A DNA stretch of 50,722 nt from Streptococcus orisratti DSM 15617 (lineage in GTDB: Bacteria; Bacillota; Bacilli; Lactobacillales; Streptococcaceae), in the NCBI RefSeq assembly GCF_000380105.1, contig NZ_KB904456.1, positions 1 through 50,722 on the forward strand. Reading direction: 5' to 3'. Below are positions 17,025 through 24,540 of this stretch, piece by piece (the stretch's first letter is position 1; each line of letters begins with the position of its first letter). The notes beneath the pieces are model-generated. The model was given only the letters and a program-made list of their open reading frames with translations, was not told the origin of the DNA and made no database searches. Both the position numbers and the translations under genes were made by a program.

Positions 17025-17052
17025 TGATAATAAATTGTTATCGGTAGGAGAA
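17022..17052 (+). repeat. 31-bp inverted repeat, left end of defence cassette
   Basis: The 31 bases here are the exact reverse complement of 20316-20346. The repeat carries the RBS (GGTAGGAGA) of the first cassette gene, so genes at both ends are read inward from identical leaders. It is either a recombination site or a duplicated 5' UTR. Confidence 0.8.
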
Positions 17053-17059
17053 ATCTGGT

Positions 17060-17623
17060 GTGAATAATAAAAAAATAAGAGTTTTTTTGAGTAGACCCAA
17101 TCCATTTACTAAAGAACAACAGTACTTTATCGAAAAATTAAAAAGTACCTTAGATAAGTACAATATTGAAAGTATAACATTGCAAGCAAAAGATTATTCA
17201 CCATATGAATCTTTAACTGTTTTGAATGAAATGATAAAAAGATGTTACGGTATGGTCATCTTAGCTTTTGGACATACATATATTCAATCTGGTATTTTAA
17301 AAAAAGGAGCAGTTAAGAATAAAAATTTTTTTGAAGCTGAAGAACAATCATTAGATGGAAAATGGATTACTAGTTCTTTTTGTCAAATTGAAGGTGCTAT
17401 GGCAATTTCAAATAATATTCCCATTTTAATTATTAAGCAAAAAAATTTACGTATTGATGGTATTTTAAAGGATGATCAAAAAATTGTCTCTGTATCAGAT
17501 TTTACTTTAGAAAACACTTCACAAATTGATTTCTTTTTTGAAAAAATTTTAGAAAAAGAAATATACTGTTGGAAAAAATCACTAGAGAAAATATTTAATA
17601 AAATTGAAGGAAAAATAGTATAA
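17060..17623 (+). CDS. TIR-like/nucleotide-processing protein, 187 aa
   Basis: GTG start behind GGTAGGAGA. The N-terminal half has a TIR/nucleoside-hydrolase-like beta-alpha pattern: beta strand KIRVFLSRP, helix KEQQYFIEKLKSTLDKY, strand IESITLQ, strand GMVILAFG, then SSFCQIEGAMAISNNIPILIIKQ, where the Glu in QIEGA is placed like the catalytic Glu of TIR NADases. The rest is a helical tail. It is the first gene of the cassette and converges on the 414-residue protein; a separate promoter lies after it at about 17641. Most likely an NAD- or nucleotide-acting sensor/producer of the defence module. Family assignment is moderate. Confidence 0.55.
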   Translation: MNNKKIRVFLSRPNPFTKEQQYFIEKLKSTLDKYNIESITLQAKDYSPYESLTVLNEMIKRCYGMVILAFGHTYIQSGILKKGAVKNKNFFEAEEQSLDGKWITSSFCQIEGAMAISNNIPILIIKQKNLRIDGILKDDQKIVSVSDFTLENTSQIDFFFEKILEKEIYCWKKSLEKIFNKIEGKIV

Positions 17624-17640
17624 AGCGTTTTCTAAAGTGG

Positions 17641-17646
17641 TATAAT
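17641..17646 (+). promoter_or_regulatory. -10 element of the TIR-caspase pair
   Basis: TATAAT lies in the 53-base gap after the first cassette gene, followed by ACGAGGAG before the TIR start at 17677. The -35 is weak. This lets the TIR/caspase pair be expressed independently. Confidence 0.5.
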
Positions 17647-17676
17647 AAAGTCAAAACTTTTACGAGGAGAAAATAG

Positions 17677-18054
17677 ATGAAAAGAATTTTTATAAGCTTT
17701 GCAATTGAAGATGAAAATCTTCGAGATTTACTAAGGGGACAATCGCGAAATACGAACTCCCCATTTGAATTTGTAGATATGTCTGTTAAGCAACCGTGGG
17801 ATTCTCAATGGAAAACTAAATGTAGAACAAGAATTAGAGGGTGTGATGGTATGATTTCTATCATTACTAGGAATACCAAGAATGCCGATGGGCAAATTTG
17901 GGAAATGAACTGTGCCAAAGATGAGGGTATCCCACTTCTTGCAATTTATGGTAATAATAGTCATATCGGTGCTACGATTCCAAATGAATGTGGCTATCTT
18001 CCTGTAGTAGATTGGAATTGGGAAAAGATTAGCGCTTGGATAAAACAATTGTGA
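17677..18054 (+). CDS. TIR-like domain protein (ThsB-like)
   Basis: 125 residues made only of one TIR-like (MTH538/DUF1863-type) domain: KRIFISFAIEDENLRDLLRG at the start, EFVDMSVKQPWDSQWK, the CDGMISIITRNT strand, and GQIWEMNCAKDEGIPLLAIYG, with Glu76 as the likely catalytic residue. This is the ThsB layout of Thoeris phage defence, in which infection triggers NAD+-derived cyclic signal production. It is followed 10 bases later by a caspase-like protease, the pairing described for type IV Thoeris, whose TIR product activates the protease. RBS ACGAGGAGA. Confidence 0.78.
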   Translation: MKRIFISFAIEDENLRDLLRGQSRNTNSPFEFVDMSVKQPWDSQWKTKCRTRIRGCDGMISIITRNTKNADGQIWEMNCAKDEGIPLLAIYGNNSHIGATIPNECGYLPVVDWNWEKISAWIKQL

Positions 18055-18064
18055 GGAATAATTT

Positions 18065-19045
18065 ATGTTAAAAAACAAGGCATTAATTGTTGGTATCGAT
18101 GCATATTCTCAGGCTCCATTAGGGGGGTGTGTAAATGATGCAGAGGAGATAGCGAAATTATTGGAAGAAAACGAGGATGGTTCCCCTAATTTCAGTGTTA
18201 AGCTAAAACGCAATGTACAAACAAAAGCAGAGTTATTGGAGGATCTTCATTCTTTATTTAAAGAAGGAGAATCCGACATTGCACTTTTTTATTTCTCAGG
18301 ACACGGGACAGATGAGATGGCTGGGCAAATCGTAACACCAGATTTTAATGGCTATGATATTGGAATTTCTATGAATGATATACTTCGACTGGCAAACACT
18401 TCTAAAAGTCGAAATAAAATTATCATCTTAGATTGTTGTTATTCTGGAAAGTTAGGAGATTTTAGTGCTATAGACTCATCGGATGCCATTATTGGAAAAG
18501 GTGTTACTATTCTAACAGCAAGCAATCGTGATGAAGTTGCTATTGAAGATGGAATAACTGGTCATGGTGTGTTTACTGAATTACTAATTCAGGGGCTAAA
18601 AGGTGGAGCAGCAGATGTTAGCGGGAATGTCACTCCTGCTAGTTTGTATTCTTTTGTCGATCAGTCACTTGGAGTATGGGAACAAAGGCCTCTATTTAAA
18701 ACAAATATAACAGGATTTTTACCTATCAGAACTGTTGAAGCTAAAGTGTCAAAAAAGGTACTACGGAAACTTCATCAATATTTTGCAGAAGCTACTTCAG
18801 AATTTCAATTAGATCCATCATTTGAATTTACTAATACTCCTGAAGTAACTCATGAATATAAAGAACCTTTCGCAAAAGAAGAAAATGTTGGTAAATTTAA
18901 AGAGTTACAGCTTTATGAAAGCGTAGGTTTAATCGAACCTGTTGGAGAGGAGCATATGTACTTTGCTGCTATGAATAGTAAGTCTTGCCGTTTGACACCG
19001 CTAGGTTTACATTATTGGAAATTATCAAGAGATAAAAGATTTTAA
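18065..19045 (+). CDS. Caspase-like (C14) protease effector
   Basis: 326 residues. The caspase p20-like domain starts at once (NKALIVGIDAYSQAPLGGCVNDAEEIAKLL). The catalytic dyad is visible: His80 in FYFSGHG and Cys125 in ILDCCYSG. A p10-like part follows (TILTASNRDEVA...GHGVFTELLIQGL), and from about residue 225 there is an extra C-terminal domain without a known motif that could bind the TIR-made signal. It is expected to be a zymogen that, when activated, cleaves cell proteins and stops growth. It is translationally close to the TIR gene. The effector role is inferred from the TIR pairing. Confidence 0.85.
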   Translation: MLKNKALIVGIDAYSQAPLGGCVNDAEEIAKLLEENEDGSPNFSVKLKRNVQTKAELLEDLHSLFKEGESDIALFYFSGHGTDEMAGQIVTPDFNGYDIGISMNDILRLANTSKSRNKIIILDCCYSGKLGDFSAIDSSDAIIGKGVTILTASNRDEVAIEDGITGHGVFTELLIQGLKGGAADVSGNVTPASLYSFVDQSLGVWEQRPLFKTNITGFLPIRTVEAKVSKKVLRKLHQYFAEATSEFQLDPSFEFTNTPEVTHEYKEPFAKEENVGKFKELQLYESVGLIEPVGEEHMYFAAMNSKSCRLTPLGLHYWKLSRDKRF

Positions 19046-19080
19046 AAAGGGAAGTGAGTAAAATTGCTCATTTCCCTTTG
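19046..19080. terminator. Bidirectional terminator between convergent defence genes
   Basis: AAAGGGAAGTGAG (19046-19058) and CTCATTTCCCTTT (19067-19079) pair almost perfectly, with A and T runs on the two sides. It serves the caspase gene and the opposing gene. Confidence 0.8.
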
Positions 19081-20309
19081 ATTATTTTTAGAGTTTCATG
19101 ATAATCATACTTTAGCTCTTTACGACCTGAGCTTACCGTCTCTTCTTGCCTTTTTGTAACAGGCTTAAATTCAATAATTGATTCATCAGTACCAAATGCA
19201 ATTAGGGTCAAATCTTTAATGTTTTCATTATACCAAGTATTGTCAAGATCAGTTTCTTCTCGTTTGAGAAATTGTAATTCTGTTAAGCAAGTTTTAGCAT
19301 AATGAACAGCAGAGTAGTAATACTCTTTTATTGATTCAGTATCGTTTGATATACAATATTGTTTTAACAAAAGTGCACAGTAATTTCTAGCACAATAAAG
19401 ATTCCCACTTTCAAAGTTTGAGCCATTTTTGTAATATCTTCTAGCTTGTTCTAAAAATTTACATTCTTTAGTTAGACCAAATATTTGTTTATTTATCGCT
19501 GCAACAATCCCCAGTAAGTTTTCATTTGTCGATGTAGCTAAATCTATGTTCTCATTAACGTATGATAAGGTCAAAAGCAAATTTTCTAGGGACAAATCTT
19601 TTTTATAGCGACACAATAGATATTGAGAAAATATATCTTCATCAAAGGATAAGTTTAAAATTTGAAGATAGTGATTTTCGGCTTCTTTAAACAGCATATT
19701 TTCCTTCAAATTTTCAGCTTTTTCAATCATTGTCCTTATAGATGCTCCTGCTACATGTACATTTTTATCTAATTGAACTAATGGTTTAATCTTATACAAA
19801 TTAAAATCAAATACAGGACTATCAATATAATCAGTATTGGATTCTAGGCAAGAAATTAATATATCTTTTAATTTATCTTGCAGAGATTTTCTATAGTTTT
19901 CATCAGATACTATTTTCTTTCTATGATATCTTAATTGAGGGTTCATTGAAATATCAAAAAATGGGTATTTGCTAATAGTTAGTTCTTCACAAAGTATAAT
20001 TGTAGATTTTGGCCTCATTGCATGCCGAAGTCCCAACTCATAAATCGCATTTTGATTTAAAGTGCTTATATCAGCAATCACAATATCAGCTAAAAAAATA
20101 GATGTTATGAAGTTTTTATTTATAGCTAATGAAGTTGGAACTTCATCTCCTCGATATGCTTGTGTGGAGTAGACTGATTTAAAATGATTTCGAGATAATA
20201 CAGGTTTTATAAACTTAAAATAAACATCATCTAAATTCAGTTTTACTAAAGTTCCAGGAATTTTTTTCACCCCATATCCCATGACTACAAAGCATGTTTT
20301 ATTACTCAT
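19068..20309 (-). CDS. Nucleoside deoxyribosyltransferase-fold/TPR protein
   Basis: The ATG at 20309 is preferred (AGGAG inside the right inverted repeat); a TTG one codon upstream would give 414 residues. The N-terminal ~165 residues show a deoxyribosyltransferase/TIR-related fold: TCFVVMGYG, then ADIVIADISTLNQNAIYELGLRHAMRPKSTIIL, where the YELG glutamate and NxN resemble the active site of the family. The C-terminal ~240 residues are helical repeats (TPR/TRAFs-binding-like, DUF4071-type architecture). Such fusions occur in defence islands next to caspase-like or TIR proteins. It probably senses or processes a nucleotide signal. Mechanism unknown. Confidence 0.6.
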   Translation of the reverse strand: MSNKTCFVVMGYGVKKIPGTLVKLNLDDVYFKFIKPVLSRNHFKSVYSTQAYRGDEVPTSLAINKNFITSIFLADIVIADISTLNQNAIYELGLRHAMRPKSTIILCEELTISKYPFFDISMNPQLRYHRKKIVSDENYRKSLQDKLKDILISCLESNTDYIDSPVFDFNLYKIKPLVQLDKNVHVAGASIRTMIEKAENLKENMLFKEAENHYLQILNLSFDEDIFSQYLLCRYKKDLSLENLLLTLSYVNENIDLATSTNENLLGIVAAINKQIFGLTKECKFLEQARRYYKNGSNFESGNLYCARNYCALLLKQYCISNDTESIKEYYYSAVHYAKTCLTELQFLKREETDLDNTWYNENIKDLTLIAFGTDESIIEFKPVTKRQEETVSSGRKELKYDYHETLKIIKGK

Positions 20310-20315
20310 CAATCA

Positions 20316-20346
20316 TTCTCCTACCGATAACAATTTATTATCACTA
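20316..20346 (-). repeat. 31-bp inverted repeat, right end of defence cassette
   Basis: Exact reverse complement of 17022-17052. It contains the RBS of the minus-strand TPR fusion gene. Flanking bases outside the repeat differ from the left copy, so the repeat boundary is sharp. Confidence 0.8.
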
Positions 20347-20441
20347 GTATACCATATTTTGTAGTTAATCATATTTTCTTGTGATAAAATCTCCAAGCTA
20401 ATCTTGTTATGATGTGGCTATCACTAATAAAGGAGTAAGCC

Positions 20442-21080
20442 ATGTTAAATAAAGTGAAAGCTCGATTTCTGATTGGAGTTGGAGGTTTAATCGCAGTCAG
20501 TTTTATGGTCATGATTGGCTACACGATTGGCTCACAATCCGTTTCAAAACAAACAGAGAACCAAATACGAGCAGAAGCTAATAAACTTGTGACAAAGGAA
20601 AAGCAGGAGGAAAGAGCGACAGTCCTATCAGATGAGCTTGTCAAGGAATTTCTCACTCAATATTATACAAAGGTCCAGCTGGGTGAAAATAACACTCGTA
20701 TCAAACCCTACATGACGGACTCGGCATTTTCAGAAGAGGAAGCAAATCAGAATAAAGCGATCAACCAAGTTTATAAAGATTATATGCTTGACTACCGATT
20801 TGAATCAGCCAGTATCTATGTCAATACAGAAAGCAATGTTGCACTTGCGGAAGTAACTTATCAAGTGACCTATGTTTCTGATTTGAGTGAGCAACAACAG
20901 CGAACCACTCAGACAGAAACCAAGACGGTTATGTTATCCTACTCCAAAGTTTCCGACAAGCTCCTGGTTAATCAGTTGACCATTTGGAATGGAAAACTGG
21001 AGGACATGAAAGAAGTCACTGATGGTGCTAATTCCAGCATCCCAACGATCCAAGGAACTACAACAAGTGAGAACAACTAG
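20442..21080 (+). CDS. VirB8/TcpC-like conjugation protein
   Basis: 212 residues, RBS AAAGGAG. A short cytoplasmic N-terminus, one membrane span (about 8-30, FLIGVGGLIAVSFMVMIGYTIG), a helical neck, then an NTF2-like alpha/beta domain (about 65-195) with alternating strands. That is the layout of TcpC/VirB8 proteins, which scaffold Gram-positive type IV secretion. It resumes the ICE backbone directly after the defence cassette. Assignment is from topology and context rather than a catalytic motif. Confidence 0.6.
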   Translation: MLNKVKARFLIGVGGLIAVSFMVMIGYTIGSQSVSKQTENQIRAEANKLVTKEKQEERATVLSDELVKEFLTQYYTKVQLGENNTRIKPYMTDSAFSEEEANQNKAINQVYKDYMLDYRFESASIYVNTESNVALAEVTYQVTYVSDLSEQQQRTTQTETKTVMLSYSKVSDKLLVNQLTIWNGKLEDMKEVTDGANSSIPTIQGTTTSENN

Positions 21081-21119
21081 CAGGAGACAGTCTTCTGCTT
21101 TTTTTGATAGGGAGACAAG

Positions 21120-22196
21120 ATGACACGAATTAAAGCAGTAAAACAAAAGGCTATTTTAGATGTGGCTGAAAGTCTAGGTTATTCCTTTAGACGTTTATCA
21201 GGTCAAATTTATGAACACCCAGACCATGATTCCTTTCGGATTTTTGTGGATACCAATACTTTCAAATGGTTTTCAAGAGATATACAGGGGGATGTGATTG
21301 ACTTTGTTCAATTAGTAGCAGGTGTTACTTTCAATGAGGCTGTATCCTATCTTGAAACGGGAGATTTTGAACAAGCTAAGGTGATAGAAGAAACTTATCA
21401 ACCGTTTCAATATTATTTGCATGAAGAACCCTTTCAGCAAGCACGTACTTACTTGAAAGATGTTCGTGGCCTAAGTGATCAGACTATCAATACCTTTGGC
21501 AGACAAGGATTGCTTGCTCAAGCTACTTATCAATCGGAGCCAGTATTAGTGTTAAAAAGCTATGACCATAATGGGACCTTACAAGCAGCAAGCCTTCAAG
21601 GTCTCGTCAAAAACGAAGAAAAACACAATCGAGGCTATCTCAAAAAAATCATGAAAGGTTCTCATGGTCATGTTGGTATTAGTTTCGATATTGGGAATCC
21701 CAAGCGACTCATTTTTTGTGAATCCGTTATCAATATGATGAGTTATTATCAGCTTCACCAAAAGCAATTATCCGATGTTCGCCTGGTGTCAATGGAAGGC
21801 TTAAAACTTTCAGTGATTGCTTATCAGACCTTGCGTCTGGCAGCAGAGGAACAGGGGAAATTGGCATTTCTAGATACAGTAAAACCAAGCAGACTTAGCC
21901 ATTATCTTCAGGCAATACAAGAGACGACAACCTTTTTTCAAACTCATTCAAATGTCATAACAATGGCTGTTGATAACGATGAAGCAGGAAGAGAATTTTG
22001 TCAGAAACTGTCAGATAAAGGACTTCCGATTTCCCAAGATTTACCACCATTGCAAGGACTTGAAACAAAGTCAGATTGGAATGATATTGTGAAACAACAG
22101 AAGGAAATATCTTTAAGCAATCTTATTCAGTCAGCCCAGATACAAGCCATTAAGAATCATCCTCCACCTAAATGGGAGCATACATTGGAATTGTGA
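21120..22196 (+). CDS. TOPRIM-domain primase-like conjugation protein
   Basis: 358 residues, RBS GGGAGA. The N-terminal ~80 residues (AESLGYSFRRLSGQIYEHPDHDSFRIFVDTNTFKWFS...GDVIDFVQ) match the CHC2-like DUF3991 domain. The TOPRIM domain follows, with RLIFCESVINMMSY (catalytic Glu) and VITMAVDNDEAGREF (Asp-x-Asp). It likely primes complementary-strand synthesis of the transferred ICE strand. Co-directional with the VirB8-like gene and the small genes downstream. Confidence 0.8.
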   Translation: MTRIKAVKQKAILDVAESLGYSFRRLSGQIYEHPDHDSFRIFVDTNTFKWFSRDIQGDVIDFVQLVAGVTFNEAVSYLETGDFEQAKVIEETYQPFQYYLHEEPFQQARTYLKDVRGLSDQTINTFGRQGLLAQATYQSEPVLVLKSYDHNGTLQAASLQGLVKNEEKHNRGYLKKIMKGSHGHVGISFDIGNPKRLIFCESVINMMSYYQLHQKQLSDVRLVSMEGLKLSVIAYQTLRLAAEEQGKLAFLDTVKPSRLSHYLQAIQETTTFFQTHSNVITMAVDNDEAGREFCQKLSDKGLPISQDLPPLQGLETKSDWNDIVKQQKEISLSNLIQSAQIQAIKNHPPPKWEHTLEL

Positions 22197-22225
22197 TAAC
22201 AAAATCAAGTCCGCTATCATAATCT
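22193..22225 (+). promoter_or_regulatory. TTGTGATAACAA motif/promoter
   Basis: TTGTGATAACAAAATCAAG followed by TATCATAAT precedes the next small-gene operon. The same TTGTGATAA motif occurs at about 9559 (before element A) and 20382 (before the VirB8-like gene). It could be a shared ICE promoter or an operator (TTGT-N4-ACAA palindrome). Confidence 0.4.
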
Positions 22226-22249
22226 AGAATGTGACAAGGAGGACACCCT

Positions 22250-22477
22250 ATGAGTGTGATTGAACGTCTAGCCGAAAAAGTAGCTAGGCAAGAAGAAAAG
22301 GTCTCACGTGAGACGGAGAAATTGGAACACTATCGTGACCAACTACAAACTGCAATGTACAGTACCTTTATCAAACGGCAACAATCTAGTCAGTTGTCAT
22401 TTCAAGAAGCACTAGAGCAAGCCTTTGGTAAAGAAACCACACTACACCCAGATTGCAGAAATGAGGATACAGAATGA
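22250..22477 (+). CDS. Small coiled-coil ICE protein, 75 aa
   Basis: RBS AAGGAGG. A single charged coiled coil (about 5-35, ERLAEKVARQEEKVSRETEKLEHYRDQL) is followed by a polar tail. Its stop overlaps the next start (ATGA). It belongs to the short-gene block between primase and the end of Tn5252-like elements. Function unknown. Confidence 0.65.
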   Translation: MSVIERLAEKVARQEEKVSRETEKLEHYRDQLQTAMYSTFIKRQQSSQLSFQEALEQAFGKETTLHPDCRNEDTE

Positions 22478-22863
22478 GTAAAACATGGAATTTTGATCAG
22501 CCATTAGATGATGTGAAACCAACATCGTCCCATGAAGAACGAGCTAAAATCGCAGCACTTTTCCATAAGCAGGATGAAAAACCCATTGAAGAAGTAGATT
22601 ATGTGGCTGCTTTTGAACAGCAAAAAAAGGAGTCAGAATCTAAAGTTGTACAGACGCCTGAATTAAAAGTTAAACAAAATCAGCCGAAGAAGGTAAATAT
22701 TACAAGTGACTATAAACAACACTTGGCAGATACTGTTGCACAAAACAACAAAGATATTTCCGCCTGTCAGAAGCAAATTGAAGAACTTCATCAATTGATT
22801 GATGAAAAGAAAATCCAAAATAAAAAGTTACAGGCTATTTCAGTAGCTATTGATGATTTATAA
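22474..22863 (+). CDS. ICE protein with C-terminal coiled coil, 129 aa
   Basis: It overlaps the upstream gene by four bases (ATGA). The N-terminal half is polar and probably disordered; residues about 80-125 form a coiled coil (AQNNKDISACQKQIEELHQLIDEKK). No enzyme motif. A GGTAG...CTACC hairpin with a T run follows at 22867-22893. Function unknown. Confidence 0.65.
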   Translation: MSKTWNFDQPLDDVKPTSSHEERAKIAALFHKQDEKPIEEVDYVAAFEQQKKESESKVVQTPELKVKQNQPKKVNITSDYKQHLADTVAQNNKDISACQKQIEELHQLIDEKKIQNKKLQAISVAIDDL

Positions 22864-22866
22864 GTC

Positions 22867-22894
22867 AGGTAGTCCCATGCGGGCTACCTTTTTA
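22867..22894 (+). terminator. Terminator-like hairpin
   Basis: AGGTAGTCCC (22867-22876) pairs with GGGCTACCT (22881-22889) and is followed by TTTTT. Confidence 0.7.
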
Positions 22895-22912
22895 CAATGT
22901 AAGGAGAAGATA

Positions 22913-23203
22913 ATGAAATTTTTTCAAAAGAAAACACAGAATCAAGACCGATTTAAACGACTGATTCATCGACTATCAGAGATGTCAGATTCTGAACTAA
23001 CCAAAGTAGAACAACTCCTAGATGTGGTCTTTGATCCAAGTTTCAAGTCTAGTGAGAGAGTAGAAATATCTCGAAACGATATAACTACTGGGGAACAAAG
23101 TCTTGATAGGTCAATCCAGGAAGCGAAAAATAAACTGAATACTGAGCAGTTGGAGAAGCGAATAGAACAGTTTAAGCAATCGAAGAAACCAAAAAACGGA
23201 TAA
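22913..23203 (+). CDS. Small basic ICE protein, 96 aa
   Basis: The start at 22913 has AAGGAGA upstream; the longer frame from 22850 would read through a terminator. MKFFQKKTQNQDRFKRLIHRLSEMSDSELTKVEQLLD... is helical and charged with a lysine-rich tail, and no known domain. Its stop lies inside the left arm of a perfect hairpin that separates it from pezA. Function unknown. Confidence 0.6.
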   Translation: MKFFQKKTQNQDRFKRLIHRLSEMSDSELTKVEQLLDVVFDPSFKSSERVEISRNDITTGEQSLDRSIQEAKNKLNTEQLEKRIEQFKQSKKPKNG

Positions 23204-23234
23204 CGCACCATATTTGGTGCGTTATCCGTTTTTT
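23195..23234. terminator. 16-bp perfect hairpin before pezA
   Basis: AACGGATAACGCACCA (23195-23210) pairs perfectly with 23215-23230 around a TATT loop and is followed by TTTT. It terminates the upstream operon and lies just before the pezA -10 (TATAAT, 23239-23244), so it may also form part of the PezA operator. Confidence 0.8.
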
Positions 23235-23272
23235 ATGGTATAATGAAAGCAAATATGAGGAGGTCTTTATCT

Positions 23273-23749
23273 ATGATTGGAGACAATATTAAATCACTAC
23301 GTCGAACACACGATTTAACACAACCAGAATTTGCGAAAATGGTTGGGATTTCACGCAATAGCTTAAGTCGTTATGAAAATGGAACCAGCACCGTTTCAAC
23401 AGAACTCATTGATCGCATTTGTCAGAAATTTAACGTTTCTTATGTCGATATTGTAGGGGAGGATAAGATGTTAACACCTGTTGAAGATTACCAATTGACT
23501 TTAAAAGTAGAAGTGATAAAAGAACGTGGAGTAGCCATTTTATCACAGCTTTATAGATACCAGGATAGTCAAGATATTGCTTTTGATGATGAAACAAATC
23601 CTTGGATTCTCATGAGCGATGATTTGTCTGAATTGATCAATACGAAAATCTATCTTGTCGATACTTTCGATGAAATCGAGCGTTATAATGGCTACTTAGA
23701 TGGTATCGAACGGATGCTAGACATGGTGAATCATCGGGTGGTTGCTTAA
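23273..23749 (+). CDS. pezA: PezA antitoxin/repressor
   Basis: 158 residues from ATG 23273 (GAGGAGG upstream), exactly the usual PezA length. The N-terminal HTH-XRE domain is clear (IGDNIKSLRRTHDLTQPEFAKMVGISRNSLSRYENGTSTVS); the C-terminal helical region binds the toxin. It represses the pezAT promoter (TATAAT at 23239) and neutralises PezT. The stop and the pezT start share bases (TAATG), keeping antitoxin and toxin translation coupled. Typical addiction module of streptococcal ICEs. Confidence 0.93.
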   Translation: MIGDNIKSLRRTHDLTQPEFAKMVGISRNSLSRYENGTSTVSTELIDRICQKFNVSYVDIVGEDKMLTPVEDYQLTLKVEVIKERGVAILSQLYRYQDSQDIAFDDETNPWILMSDDLSELINTKIYLVDTFDEIERYNGYLDGIERMLDMVNHRVVA

Positions 23750-24507
23750 TGAGATTGGAAGAATTTAGTGAGACTGAATTTCAGAAGGCCTTGCAACGAA
23801 CCATTCGGGCTTTAACCCGAGGAAAGACGATTTCAGATCAACCGAAAGCTATCTTACTTGGTGGACAAAGCGGAGCAGGTAAGACGACTATTCATCGTAT
23901 CAAGCAAAAGGAATTTCAGGGCAATATCATTATCATCGATGGTGACAGCTACCGTTCTCAGCATCCCAATTACTTAGCCCTGCAAGAAAAGTATGGCAAG
24001 GACAGCGTGGACTATACCAAGGGATTTGCAGGAAAAATGGTAGAGCATCTGGTTGATGAACTTAGCACACAAGGTTATTATTTGCTGATTGAAGGGACTT
24101 TGCGTACCACTCAAGTTCCTCGTCAGACTGCTCAATTATTAGCTTCGAAAGGATACCAAGTTTCCTTAGCTGTGATTGGTACCAAACCAGAATTGTCCTA
24201 TCTCAGCACCTTGATTCGTTACGAAGAGCTTTATGCCATCGATCCCAATCAGGCTAGAGCAACACCAAAAGAACACCACGATGGGATTGTTGAGAACTTG
24301 GTTGAGAACTTGAGGGTGTTAGAAAGCGAACAACTCTTTGACCGCATCCAGATTTATCAAAGGGATAGGACTTGTATCTTCGATTCTGAAACGGATAATG
24401 GTTCCGCAGCAGAAGTTCTTCAAGACTGCCTCTTTGGAAAATGGAGTAAAGTCGAGGAAGAGATGTTGAAGGCTGGACGGGAACGGTTGGATAAATTAAG
24501 TACTTAA
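23749..24507 (+). CDS. pezT: PezT zeta-family toxin (UNAG kinase)
   Basis: 252 residues. Walker A GGQSGAGKTT (about 38-47), the catalytic/base aspartate in IIIDGDSYR (Asp66), and the EGTLRTTQVP segment (about 110) are all present. Zeta toxins phosphorylate UDP-N-acetylglucosamine, blocking peptidoglycan synthesis when PezA is lost. The gene appears intact and full length, so this end of the ICE should still impose post-segregational killing. Confidence 0.93.
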   Translation: MRLEEFSETEFQKALQRTIRALTRGKTISDQPKAILLGGQSGAGKTTIHRIKQKEFQGNIIIIDGDSYRSQHPNYLALQEKYGKDSVDYTKGFAGKMVEHLVDELSTQGYYLLIEGTLRTTQVPRQTAQLLASKGYQVSLAVIGTKPELSYLSTLIRYEELYAIDPNQARATPKEHHDGIVENLVENLRVLESEQLFDRIQIYQRDRTCIFDSETDNGSAAEVLQDCLFGKWSKVEEEMLKAGRERLDKLST

Positions 24508-24540
24508 CTAGAGAAAATAATGGGAGAAATCACAACTTTA

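Noticed and set aside
16967..17119. N-terminal extension of the tyrosine recombinase
   Set aside because: It would overlap the defence gene and the inverted repeat; the ATG at 16966 has AAAGGAGAC upstream and a normal family N-terminus.
22867..22894. GGGCTAC at 22881 as a third copy of the structured element
   Set aside because: It belongs to a simple terminator hairpin and lacks the CGCTTAACGCCC partner.
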